This document shows positions 54,142 to 64,000 of a DNA stretch of 64,000 nt, one piece after another. This DNA comes from Paenalcaligenes niemegkensis. Lineage in GTDB: Bacteria; Pseudomonadota; Gammaproteobacteria; Burkholderiales; Burkholderiaceae_B. Each line of letters starts with the position of its first letter. Position 1 is the first letter of the stretch. The notes below the pieces were generated by a model. The model was not told the DNA's origin, ran no database searches, and saw only the letters and a program-made list of their open reading frames with translations. The stretch spans positions 1,116,001 through 1,180,000 of the forward strand of contig NZ_JAKGCT010000004.1 of NCBI RefSeq assembly GCF_022230885.1, in the 5' to 3' direction. Made by a program: the position numbers and the translations under genes.

Positions 54142-54436
54142 GCTGCCGATATATTGGCATAGCGCGTTTACCCACGGCTACGCCATCCACAGACCTGTAT
54201 CTATTTACACACCCTAAGTCCGCTCGCCCCTTTCCGAGCGAGCGCATCGGGGAGCGCCGCGCCCCGCAAGGGAAGCAGGAAAAAGAGAGCGCTAAAGCAC
54301 CTCGAAACCCTGTACGCCCAAACGCAAAAATGCCACAAGGCACAACGCACCTTATGGCATTTAAAGCCCACACACCAACCGGTGCACAGGCCATCACCAG
54401 ACACGCACAAAGCGCACCTGGCAATCTATCCCAACC
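54142..54436. other. rpn-pnp gap with a decayed copy of part of rpn
   Basis: Bases 54291-54318 repeat 53804-53831 (inside rpn) with only two differences and still read ALKHLETLYA in one frame, after which similarity is lost. The rest of this GC-rich stretch shows no gene. It looks like debris of a second rpn copy. Confidence 0.6.
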
Positions 54437-56596
54437 TTACTGCTCGTTAGGCGCTGAAGCCGCTACAGGAGCCTGAGGACCACCCTGAGCTTCGATACCG
54501 CCAATCGCCTTAACCGACAAACGCAAACGACCTTTGTCGTCAGCCTCGATCACTTTAAACTTAACCAGTTGACCAACCTTCAACACATCGTTGATGTTAG
54601 CAATACGGTAGTTAGCAATCTCGGAAATATGCAACAAGCCATCACGGCCTGGCAACACCTGAACGATGGCACCAAAGTCGAGCAGACGAAGCACAGGACC
54701 TTCGTACTCTTGACCTACTTCAACGTCAGCAGTCAGCTCTTTAATACGACGCTCGGCTTCGTGAGCCTTCTCGAGATCAGCACTGGAAATGGTGATCGTG
54801 CCGTCATCGCCGATATCAATCTGGGTACCCGTCTCTTCAGTCAGGGCACGAATGGTAGCACCACCCTTACCAATAACGTCACGGATTTTTTCGGGATTGA
54901 TCTTCACGGAAATCATGCGAGGTGCAAAAGCGGAAAGCTCGGTGCGTGAACCCTCGAGAGCAGACTTCATGCGCTCGAGAATATGTAAGCGACCTTCACG
55001 AGCCTGAGCCAACGCAACCTGCATAATCTCGGTAGTGATGCCCTGGATTTTGATATCCATTTGCAAAGCAGTAATACCGCTCTCGGTACCGGCCACTTTG
55101 AAATCCATATCGCCCAGATGATCTTCATCACCCAGAATATCGGTGAGTACTGCAAATTTGCCGCCGTCTTTAATCAGGCCCATTGCCACACCGGCAACGT
55201 GGTCAGTTAGCGGTACACCAGCATCCATGAGCGCCAACGAACCACCACAAACGGTAGCCATCGACGAAGAGCCGTTGGACTCGGTAACTTCCGACACCAC
55301 ACGCAGTGAATACTGGAAGTCTTCAGCGGCTGGCAGCAAATGCGTTAACGCACGCTTGGCCAAACGACCATGACCAATCTCGCGACGACGCGGCGCGCCA
55401 AAGCGGCCTGTCTCGCCCGTAGCGAATGGAGGGAAGTTGTAATGCAACATGAAACGGTCGCGGTACTCGCCCATTACCGAATCCATGATCTGCTCGTCTT
55501 GGCGTGTACCAAGGGTGGACACAACCAAAGCCTGCGTCTCGCCACGAGTAAACAATGCACTACCGTGAGCACGGGGCAATACACCCAGACGGATCTCGAT
55601 AGGACGCACAGTGCGTGTGTCGCGACCGTCAATACGTGGCTCGCCACTCAGGATCTGGGTACGCACGATATCACTTTCGATATCGAACAGAATTGAGTCA
55701 ACCTCGACGCTATCAGGCGCAGCTTCGCCTTTGCTTTCTGCCTGTTCGGCCAACAATGCTTTTACGCTAGCGCTGACTTCTTTAAGCTTTTGCGTACGTG
55801 CCTGCTTTTCGCGTGTTTGGTAGGCTTCTTTAACGCCTTCCAATGATGCGGCTTTAATGGCTGCAATAAGCGCTTCGTTAGCAGGAGCAGGTTGCCAGTC
55901 CCACTCGGGCTTGCCAGCATCTTCCACCAGCTCGTGAATAGCGTTAATCGCCAATTGCATTTGCTCGTGGCCAAATGCAATAGCACCCAGCATGACTTCT
56001 TCGGATAACTGCTGAGCGTCGGATTCGACCATCAGCACAGCCGCCTCAGTACCTGCAACCACCAAATCCAGCTTGGATTCGTCAGCCAAAGCGGTGCTGC
56101 TTGGATTCAATACATATTGGCCGTTAACGTAACCTACACGCGCTGCACCCACCGGACCGTTAAACGGAATACCCGAAATAGCCAAAGCCGCCGAAGCACC
56201 AATTAGCGCGGGGATGACAGGATCAATCTCAGGGTCAACCGACAGCGTATGAATAATTACCTGGACTTCGTTGTAGAAGCCTTCAGGGAACAAAGGACGC
56301 AATGGGCGATCGATCAGACGCGACGTCAGCGTTTCACGGTCCGAAGGCTTGCCTTCACGTTTAAAGAAGCCCCCGGGAATGCGGCCGGCTGCGTATGTTT
56401 TCTCAACATAATCAACGGTTAGCGGGAAAAAATCTTGGCCAGCTTTTGCTTTTTTAGCCCCAACCACTGTGGCTAGAATTACGGTATCTTCAACAGAAAC
56501 CAGCACAGAACCGGAGGCCTGACGAGCGATCTCGCCAGTCTCAAGCACCACTTCGTGCTCGCCGTACTGGAATTTTTTAGTAACTTTATTGAACAT
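54437..56596 (-). CDS. pnp: Polyribonucleotide nucleotidyltransferase (PNPase)
   Basis: PNPase is a phosphate-dependent 3'-5' exoribonuclease and part of the degradosome. Two RNase PH-like domains (the second with [20 protein letters not shown], bearing the catalytic aspartates) are followed by a KH domain ([11 protein letters not shown]) and an S1 domain (about residues 620-695). It is 719 residues, normal length. It lies downstream of rpsO with a strong hairpin between, the arrangement known for RNase III-dependent autoregulation of pnp in E. coli. Confidence 0.97.
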   Translation of the reverse strand: MFNKVTKKFQYGEHEVVLETGEIARQASGSVLVSVEDTVILATVVGAKKAKAGQDFFPLTVDYVEKTYAAGRIPGGFFKREGKPSDRETLTSRLIDRPLRPLFPEGFYNEVQVIIHTLSVDPEIDPVIPALIGASAALAISGIPFNGPVGAARVGYVNGQYVLNPSSTALADESKLDLVVAGTEAAVLMVESDAQQLSEEVMLGAIAFGHEQMQLAINAIHELVEDAGKPEWDWQPAPANEALIAAIKAASLEGVKEAYQTREKQARTQKLKEVSASVKALLAEQAESKGEAAPDSVEVDSILFDIESDIVRTQILSGEPRIDGRDTRTVRPIEIRLGVLPRAHGSALFTRGETQALVVSTLGTRQDEQIMDSVMGEYRDRFMLHYNFPPFATGETGRFGAPRRREIGHGRLAKRALTHLLPAAEDFQYSLRVVSEVTESNGSSSMATVCGGSLALMDAGVPLTDHVAGVAMGLIKDGGKFAVLTDILGDEDHLGDMDFKVAGTESGITALQMDIKIQGITTEIMQVALAQAREGRLHILERMKSALEGSRTELSAFAPRMISVKINPEKIRDVIGKGGATIRALTEETGTQIDIGDDGTITISSADLEKAHEAERRIKELTADVEVGQEYEGPVLRLLDFGAIVQVLPGRDGLLHISEIANYRIANINDVLKVGQLVKFKVIEADDKGRLRLSVKAIGGIEAQGGPQAPVAASAPNEQ

Positions 56597-56614
56597 TCTT
56601 GAGTTCCTTACAAT

Positions 56615-56659
56615 AAAAAACCGTGCCTACTGCGAAGCCAGTTCGCAGCAGGCACGGTT
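56615..56659 (-). terminator. Hairpin between rpsO and pnp (terminator / RNase III processing site)
   Basis: An 18-bp stem with one G-T pair (56619-56636 with 56642-56659) and a 5-base loop is followed on the minus strand by six T. It ends the rpsO message partly and forms the pnp leader fold. Confidence 0.85.
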
Positions 56660-56686
56660 ATTTCGCGCGGGGCGTGCCCCGGTGTA

Positions 56687-56953
56687 TCACTTACGCAGAC
56701 CGAGCTTTTCAATCAGGTCGCGGTACGCGTCTGGTTTGCGATCTTTTAAGTAATCGAGCAATTTACGACGACGGCTGACCATGCGTAGTAGACCGCGACG
56801 CGAGTGGTGGTCTTTAACGTGGCTTTTAAAATGATCGGTTAAATGAGTAATACGCGCTGTTAACAATGCAACTTGTACTTCGGGCGAACCTGTATCGCCC
56901 TCTTTACGTTGGAATGCCGATACTACATCGGACTTTTTGACATCTGCTGACAT
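56687..56953 (-). CDS. rpsO: Ribosomal protein S15
   Basis: S15 is a primary 16S rRNA-binding protein of the small subunit. The 88-residue protein shows [17 protein letters not shown] and the conserved [20 protein letters not shown]. The start is ATG 56953 with GAGGAT upstream ([11 protein letters not shown]); the in-frame extension to 56983 overlaps that ribosome-binding site. Confidence 0.97.
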   Translation of the reverse strand: MSADVKKSDVVSAFQRKEGDTGSPEVQVALLTARITHLTDHFKSHVKDHHSRRGLLRMVSRRRKLLDYLKDRKPDAYRDLIEKLGLRK

Positions 56954-57151
56954 GTTGATTTTATCCTCTAAAACATGCGACAAAGCCGAGGAGCCTTGAC
57001 GTGCAAAAGAAACCTTTACCGACTATTCGGCAAATCGGAGTAAATTATAACGAAAATAACAGGTGTGCGGCAAAGAGATTGCCCCTTTGTTGATGTTATG
57101 CGCGTAAATAGAGACGGCAGCCCCCATTAATAATCTATTCGGAGAGGCATC

Positions 57152-57664
57152 ATGTGGAAAAAACCACTACAACATGCTGTGACGGTGATGACACTTGCTC
57201 TGCTTGCTTCATGTTCCAGCATGAGCGATATAACGCCCGGCACCTCGTTAAACCACGTGACCGAGTCGTTTGGCGCGCCTAATAGCCAGTGCGTGGACGA
57301 TGGGCAACGCCTGGCGACATGGTCAACACAACCGATGGGGCAGTATGCCTGGACGGCCGAACTTAGCGAGGATGACAGTGTGGTTGTTATGCGCCAAATG
57401 CTGACAGACGCCGAGTTCGAGCGCCTAAACGAGGGCTACTGGCCACCAGAGCGGGTTCATTGCTGGTTCGGTCCTCCAGCAAAGATAGAGACTGTACCGC
57501 TGCGCGGAGTACCAATGAAAACGTGGTCCTATCGCTATCGGCAAGGCGGTGCCTTCAATGGAATGATGACTGTTTACTTCAACGACAACGATGAAGTGGT
57601 ACATCATCATCCAGGGCCAGACCCTTTTGACGCAGCCGACGGGTTGTTCCCGTTCTTAAATTAA
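57152..57664 (+). CDS. Lipoprotein with two BamE/SmpA-like motifs
   Basis: A signal peptide with lipobox LASC (Cys21) marks an outer- or inner-membrane lipoprotein. The mature part has two segments that resemble the BamE/SmpA motif: PGTSLNHVTESFGAPNSQC (about residues 30-48) and a second around ERVHCWFGPPAKIE (about 100-115), each followed by a beta-rich stretch (for example KTWSYRY). It is 170 residues. It is a single gene between rpsO and pssA. Function is unknown; an envelope role is inferred from the fold. Confidence 0.7.
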   Translation: MWKKPLQHAVTVMTLALLASCSSMSDITPGTSLNHVTESFGAPNSQCVDDGQRLATWSTQPMGQYAWTAELSEDDSVVVMRQMLTDAEFERLNEGYWPPERVHCWFGPPAKIETVPLRGVPMKTWSYRYRQGGAFNGMMTVYFNDNDEVVHHHPGPDPFDAADGLFPFLN

Positions 57665-57698
57665 GCAACTTAGCACGTTGAAAGTGCCATTTACCCCT

Positions 57699-57732
57699 GT
57701 CAGGAAAGGCTCATTAGCAAGCATTTCCTGAC
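57699..57732. terminator. Possible shared terminator between lipoprotein gene and pssA
   Basis: A 9-bp perfect stem (57699-57707 with 57724-57732) with a 16-base loop lies between two converging genes. T runs on either side are poor, so this is a weak call. Confidence 0.4.
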
Positions 57733-57755
57733 GGTTTCTAGCTAACCGCTCAAAT

Positions 57756-58526
57756 CTACTTTTCTTCAAGCCCGCGACGCTTATTAATTAGCTGACGCGC
57801 ACGCCTCCAGCGCCAGGCCATGACCACCCAGCCCGAAAGCCCATACAGAATAAACATGCTGAAAAGCACGATGGGCGGATCAGAAGAGACAAATACAAAT
57901 AGCAGCACCAGCACCAGCATGCCCCAAAACGGTACACTTTTGCCTACAGCAAAGCTTTTACCACTATAAAAAGGCGCATTTGACACCATAGCCACACCAG
58001 CATAAATGGTTAATGCAAAGGCACACCAGGCTAAAGGCTCTGCCGAAACACGCAGTTTATTATCGACCGCGAGCCAGACAAAGCCAGCAATAAGGGCCGC
58101 GGCTGCCGGGCTAGGCAAGCCTTGAAAAAAACGTTTGTCGACTACAGCAATATTGGTGTTGAAACGGGCCAGGCGTAATGCCGCCCCGGCCACAAATATA
58201 AAGGCCGCCAACCAGCCCCACCGGCCCAGGCCCTGCAGGGCCCAAACATACATGACAAGGGCTGGCGCAATACCGAACGATGTCAGATCGGCCATGGAGT
58301 CGTATTGCTCGCCAAAGGCAGACTGCGTGTTGGTCAGGCGCGCCACCCGTCCATCCATACCGTCAAAAACCAGGGCTAGAAATATAGCAATGGCAGCCAC
58401 CTCGAAGCGGCCATTCATTGCTTGCACCACGGCATAAAAGCCCGCAAACAGATTGGCTGTCGTGAACGCATTGGGCAGTAAATAAATACTACGACGGCGC
58501 TTTTCTTCAGGGGTCTTAATTGGCAT
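57756..58526 (-). CDS. pssA: CDP-diacylglycerol-serine O-phosphatidyltransferase
   Basis: PssA makes phosphatidylserine, precursor of phosphatidylethanolamine, in the inner membrane. The CDP-alcohol phosphotransferase motif is exact: D58-G59-x2-A62-R63-x8-G72-x3-D76-x3-D80, followed by about six membrane helices. It is 256 residues, the type II (membrane) enzyme. In related genomes it follows ilvC as here. Confidence 0.94.
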   Translation of the reverse strand: MPIKTPEEKRRRSIYLLPNAFTTANLFAGFYAVVQAMNGRFEVAAIAIFLALVFDGMDGRVARLTNTQSAFGEQYDSMADLTSFGIAPALVMYVWALQGLGRWGWLAAFIFVAGAALRLARFNTNIAVVDKRFFQGLPSPAAAALIAGFVWLAVDNKLRVSAEPLAWCAFALTIYAGVAMVSNAPFYSGKSFAVGKSVPFWGMLVLVLLFVFVSSDPPIVLFSMFILYGLSGWVVMAWRWRRARQLINKRRGLEEK

Positions 58527-58587
58527 AGTTCAAGCTGCTAACATTAACAATAAAGGTCAAGCATAACCGATTGCGCTGGTGCCCAAT

Positions 58588-58633
58588 AAAAAACCCTGCT
58601 TCAGGCCAAACAACAAGGCCTGAAGCAGGGTTT
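58588..58633 (-). terminator. Intrinsic terminator of the ilvI-ilvH-ilvC operon
   Basis: A perfect 17-bp stem (58591-58607 with 58617-58633) with a 9-base loop is followed on the minus strand by a T run, 16 bases after ilvC. Confidence 0.92.
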
Positions 58634-58649
58634 ATAAAACTAAATTACT

Positions 58650-60233
<1,584 letters not shown>

Positions 60234-60237
<4 letters not shown>

Positions 60238-61970
60238 AATTTCTCTCCTTTGAGGTCGTCGGCACTTAGCAGCATTTCAGTAAGGCCTTTACCGGCTTTC
60301 ACCATGGGCCAGACATTTTCAGTCTGGTCTGTGATGAAATCCATGAATACCAGACGGTCTTTGTACTTGGTAAAGGCTTCCTTTATGGCAGGTAGCACAT
60401 CGGCTGGCTTATCAATACGCATGCCTACATGCCCATAGCTTTCGACCAACTTTACGAAATCAGGGAGCGCATCGACGTAGGATTCGGAATAACGCGAACC
60501 GTAATCGATCTCCTGCCACTGACGGACCATACCAAGGTAGCGGTTGTTCAGGCACAAAACCTTAGGCGTGAGACGATACTGCAAGCACGTAGATAGCTCT
60601 TGGATATTCATCTGTATTGAGGCTTCGCCCGTGATCACCGCAACCTGCGAATCGGGGTTGGCCATTTGCACACCCATGGCATAAGGCAAGCCTACGCCCA
60701 TGGTTCCAAGGCCTCCGGAATTAATCCAGCGGCGCGGTTTATTAAAACGGTAATACTGTGCCGCCCACATCTGATGCTGGCCTACGTCTGAAGTTACAAA
60801 GGCATCACCGCCGGTAACTTCCCACATGGCTTCAACAACGGACTGAGGCTTGATGACTGAATCAGAGCCCTTATAGCCCAACGAGTCTTTGGCACGCCAC
60901 TCGTTTATTTGCTGCCACCACTGAGCCAAAGCCAACTTGCTTTTCTCGCTGTTGGGACGGGCCTGGCTGTAAAAGTCGTTAAGCTCGACCAATACATCTT
61001 TTACACAGCCTACGATGGGCACATCGACTTTCACACGCTTGGAAATCGACGATGGATCGATATCGATGTGAATAATTTTGCGTGGTACTTGCATGAAGTT
61101 ACGCGGATTACCAATAACCCGGTCATCAAAACGCGCACCTACTGCGACCAGCACATCGCAGTGCTGCATCGCCATGTTGGCTTCGTAGGTACCATGCATG
61201 CCGGGCATGCCGACGTACTGGTCGCTGCTGCCGGGAAATGCCCCCAGAGCCATCAAGGTGGTGGTGCACGGCGCACCACTGCTTTCTACAAGCTGCTTAA
61301 CCTCGTCGCAGGCATTCGCCAGAATAGCCCCGCCACCCACATAAATCATGGGTCGCTCGGCACCAGCCAGCAATTGCACTGCTTTTTTAATCTGTCCTTG
61401 ATGCCCTTTGGTTACCGGGGCATACGAACGCATCTTGATTTCGCCACGCTGGGGCGTGTAGCGACCCATTGCCATCGTAATATCTTTGGGGATATCAACC
61501 AGAACCGGACCCGGACGACCTGTGCTGGCGATATAAAACGCTTTGCGAATCGTATCGGCCAGATCACGGACATCACGCACCAGGAAATTATGCTTAACGC
61601 AGGGACGGGTAATGCCCACTGAATCGCACTCTTGGAAGGCATCTTCGCCGATGGCCTGAGTGGAAACCTGCCCACTGATGACAACAAGGGGGATGGAGTC
61701 GGTATAGGCCGTAGCAATGCCAGTAACGGCATTCGTCAGCCCCGGACCGCTGGTGACCAGTGCAACCCCGACCTTATTTGACGAGCGTGAGTATGCATCG
61801 GCTGCGTGCACGGCTGCTTGCTCGTGACGAACCAGTACATGACGAAACTTGTCTTGTTTGAAAATTGCGTCGTAGATATAAAGCACTGCGCCGCCTGGAT
61901 AACCAAAGACGTGTTCTACGCCTTCGTCGGCCAAGGTACGCACGACGATATCTGCGCCATTGAGTTCCAT
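60234..61970 (-). CDS. ilvI: Acetolactate synthase large (catalytic) subunit
   Basis: This thiamine diphosphate- and FAD-dependent enzyme condenses two pyruvates, or pyruvate and 2-ketobutyrate. The catalytic glutamate is Glu50 in VRHEQAAVHAADAY. In the cofactor motif the usual GDG is GEA (TGEASIQMN), followed by NNRYLGMVRQW. From the ATG at 61970 it is 578 residues; this start has AAGGAA upstream and overlaps the stop of a short upstream reading frame (TAATG). The open frame continues to 62216 but is not family-like there. Confidence 0.95.
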
Positions 61971-62047
61971 TATGAAATTCCTTTCAGTCTTTGTACTATT
62001 ACCCCGACTGGCACCCAAGCCTGAGTCTGAGCCAATATCAGCAACAT
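61970..62047 (-). promoter_or_regulatory. Possible leader peptide rich in Leu/Ile/Val upstream of ilvI
   Basis: A 25-codon frame starting ATG 62047 encodes MLLILAQTQAWVPVGVIVQR and five more residues. Eleven of 25 residues are Leu, Ile or Val. Its TAA overlaps the ilvI ATG by one base. No good ribosome-binding site precedes it, so translation is unproven. Confidence 0.35.
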
Positions 62048-62397
62048 GATCTGGCGCTTTATGGCCCACGGGACCACGCCACCCAGACACACTACTGTTT
62101 GACCTGCACTCTTCGGAACATAGCACTTGCGTAAATACGCGGTAGCTTGAAACGGAAGCCCTGGCAACACACGCTTGTGACGCGGCCAGCGACAAAAAAG
62201 AGAGGCGCAACAACACGGGCGGATAAACCCGTTAAAAAGAGCCCTACTGCCCAACCGGATTAGACTGGGCAGCAAGTACTTTACCCCGTTGTTAAGCGTC
62301 GAGCAACCAGGTTTGTTGGAAAAGCGCAAATCCGCAGGGGCAGCATAGAGTGCGCATCCCCTATATACTTAGTAGCCCATGAACAGAAATTGGCTTT
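61971..62397. other. ilvI leader and divergent intergenic region
   Basis: About 430 bases separate ilvI from the divergent FUSC gene. The ilv side carries the possible leader peptide and, further up, a 7-bp stem (62247-62253 with 62266-62272) followed after seven bases by five T on the minus strand, which could be part of an attenuator. On the other side TATACT at 62364-62369 might be the -10 element of the FUSC gene. Confidence 0.4.
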
Positions 62398-64000
62398 ATG
62401 GTTAATCCAATCCCCCAGTTACAGCGCTTTCTATACAGCCATTATCTGCTTGGCGGCCTACGCCAGTCGATGGGTGTGCTGTTGCCTGTCATCATTCTGG
62501 GCGGTGTGTTCAAGCTGTACTATGTAGGCGTCATTGCTGCAATGGGTGCGATGTGCGTGGCCATTGTTGACTCTCCGGGCGGCCCGCGTCGCTACCGCAG
62601 CAATGAAATGCTGGGCGGCGTGGCCCTGGGTACCCTGACTGTAGCCATAACAGGCTTTGCCTCGGGATCAACCTGGGCCATTTGGCTGGCTATTCCCCTT
62701 TTATGCTTTAGCTTCTCAATGCTTAATGTATTTGGGAAGCGCGGCAGCTTGATGGGCTTTGCCTGCCTGTTGCTTATGTCTCTGACGCTACGCAGCTCAA
62801 TGGAAAGCAGCGACGTTTGGTGGCACACCTTCTATTCCTTTATAGGCGGTCTGTCGTATTTTGCATTCAGCAGTTTATTCAGGCGCATCCTGTGGCTGCG
62901 CGAAGAACGGCGAGTGCTGTCGATGGCCCTGTTTGCCACCGCCGAATACATGGCTGCACGAGCTAACTTTTACGACGCCAACACCGATCTTGACGAAAGC
63001 TATCGCGAGCTCATACGTGTGCAGTCCAGCATGAGCGAACTGCACCAGGCCGCACGCGATATGGTGCTGCGCGAACTGCCTCAAGGAAGGGGCCGTGGCG
63101 ATGGCCAGCGTGTCAGGCTCTTGAGTCTCTACACCAGTATGGTGAAGCTACTTGATATCTTGATCGCCACACATACCGACTACACCACATTAAGACGAAA
63201 GCTGGCCAGCAGCGACTTCATGGAGTTTGCCCGTGACGCGCTAAAGTATCTTTCCGTCGAAATTGGGCGCACGGCCTTAAACTTATCGCGCTACAGGCAA
63301 GGCGATGAACGCATCAGTGTAAAAGCCGAAGTTCGCGCCATGGAATACGAGCTGGACCGCTATAAAAGCAAAGGCTTTGCTCAGGAAGAGCCTGAGGTGT
63401 ATGCCTTGCTGGTACAAATCGTCAGACGCCTGCGCATAGCGCGGCAAATCGTCGAGCATATGGCCGACGACTCCCGGTCGGGCACCAGCAATATTCCTAT
63501 TGAGCAATATTTAGATAAATCGTTAAGCCGTTTTTTATCTCGCAAAGAATTGCGTTTTGGCTTGCTGACGAGCAACTTGCGTCTAAGCTCGTCGAGCTTC
63601 CGATATGCCGTTCGCGTTACGGTAGCCTCTTTGTTTGCCCTGGCCCTGCCTGCTATTGCCTTCACGTTCTATGACGCTGAGGCTGGTATGCTAAATGCCC
63701 TGACCTCGCATAGTCATTGGATCATCATGACGATTGTGGTCATTTTGAAACCGGGCTTCGCGCTGACCCGCCAAAGAAACACATGGCGCCTGATGGGAAC
63801 TGCGCTGGGCTGCAGTGCTAGCTTCATCATCATCAGTCTTACCAAAAACCCGGAATTATATTTCGCTGCAATGTTGATCGCTCATGTGCTGGGCAATAGT
63901 CTGGTGCAAATCAACTACATGTTGTCCGGCTTATTCAATACGATATTTGTCTTGCTTTCATTTCAGTTTGTATACGCAGGCAATAACTTTGTTATTGGAG
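62398..64000 (+). CDS. FUSC/YccS-family inner membrane protein, 3' end outside window
   Basis: The frame is open from ATG 62398 to the window end (534 codons so far). It has a first set of about five to six membrane helices (residues 20-165), a central cytoplasmic helical domain of about 230 residues, then a second helix set beginning near SSSFRYAVRVTVASLFALAL. The repeated segment HWIIMTIVVILKPGFALTRQR is the FUSC hallmark. Members resemble YccS and aromatic-acid or fusaric-acid efflux proteins; the substrate is unknown. It is divergent from ilvI. Confidence 0.85.
   Translation, partial: MVNPIPQLQRFLYSHYLLGGLRQSMGVLLPVIILGGVFKLYYVGVIAAMGAMCVAIVDSPGGPRRYRSNEMLGGVALGTLTVAITGFASGSTWAIWLAIPLLCFSFSMLNVFGKRGSLMGFACLLLMSLTLRSSMESSDVWWHTFYSFIGGLSYFAFSSLFRRILWLREERRVLSMALFATAEYMAARANFYDANTDLDESYRELIRVQSSMSELHQAARDMVLRELPQGRGRGDGQRVRLLSLYTSMVKLLDILIATHTDYTTLRRKLASSDFMEFARDALKYLSVEIGRTALNLSRYRQGDERISVKAEVRAMEYELDRYKSKGFAQEEPEVYALLVQIVRRLRIARQIVEHMADDSRSGTSNIPIEQYLDKSLSRFLSRKELRFGLLTSNLRLSSSSFRYAVRVTVASLFALALPAIAFTFYDAEAGMLNALTSHSHWIIMTIVVILKPGFALTRQRNTWRLMGTALGCSASFIIISLTKNPELYFAAMLIAHVLGNSLVQINYMLSGLFNTIFVLLSFQFVYAGNNFVIG

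Noticed and set aside
60909..61622. A 237-codon plus-strand frame inside ilvI
   Set aside because: It is antisense to strongly conserved acetolactate synthase sequence and has no recognisable domain or start signal.
61971..62329. A 119-codon minus-strand frame reading into the ilvI start
   Set aside because: Cysteine- and arginine-rich sequence without family resemblance; it is the extension of the short leader frame and has no ribosome-binding site. Only the last 25 codons are considered.

Overview
The window is chromosomal DNA of a beta-proteobacterium, most likely of the family Alcaligenaceae in the Burkholderiales. This rests on gene content and order rather than on any database search. 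The indicators are a fused LivM-LivG transporter subunit, smc-zipA-ligA, tsaB-rimI-uracil glycosylase, a RisA/RisS-type OmpR/EnvZ pair, a complete nuoA-N operon followed by a DUF2818 gene, a Bordetella-like general porin, a PagL lipid A deacylase and ilvI-ilvH-ilvC-pssA. Base composition looks close to 50% GC. I cannot name the species.

Layout from left to right. 1-1087: the 3' end of nth and a degenerate ABC ATPase-like gene. 1108-6088: a minus-strand liv branched-chain amino acid uptake operon (livK, livH, livMG, livF). 6454-8488: plus-strand msrB, yciB, bolA and a parvulin. 8594-15253: minus-strand smc, zipA, ligA. 15525-19091: lplT facing udg-rimI-tsaB. 19444-21616: risA-risS. 21684-22879: ispD-ispF, divergent from mfd (22895-26370). 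Then serB, a nitronate monooxygenase, and the complex I operon with its DUF2818 gene (28726-43983). 44249-51327: an NCS1 permease, a porin, tRNA-Leu(GAG), pagL, secG, tpiA and a quinone oxidoreductase. 51525-51719: a tRNA-Ser(UGA)/tRNA-Leu(UAA) pair. 51720-54436: a small accessory patch with an SDR gene scar, a possible IS end, a HigB/HigA toxin-antitoxin pair and an Rpn-type nuclease gene. 54437-62397: pnp-rpsO, a lipoprotein, pssA, ilvC, ilvH, ilvI. From 62398 a FUSC/YccS-type membrane protein gene runs off the window.

The strongest window-wide observation is that thirteen genes are each broken by frameshift at fourteen points, and every break is repaired by adding one base, nearly always in a short homopolymer run. 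Once the bases are restored each gene has a whole number of codons and normal family length. Several of these genes are essential or core (smc, zipA, mfd, nuoG, livF). The simplest reading is systematic homopolymer undercalling in the assembly, not gene decay. I therefore annotate these as single genes.

Most of the window is ordinary housekeeping sequence. The less ordinary parts are a Walker-less pseudo-ATPase gene, a possible branched-chain-residue-rich leader peptide whose stop overlaps the ilvI start, the tRNA-flanked accessory patch with a possible gene-within-gene Rpn locus, and an enlarged DUF2818 protein. I did not find a CRISPR array, an intact transposon, a prophage or a clearly new multi-gene system.
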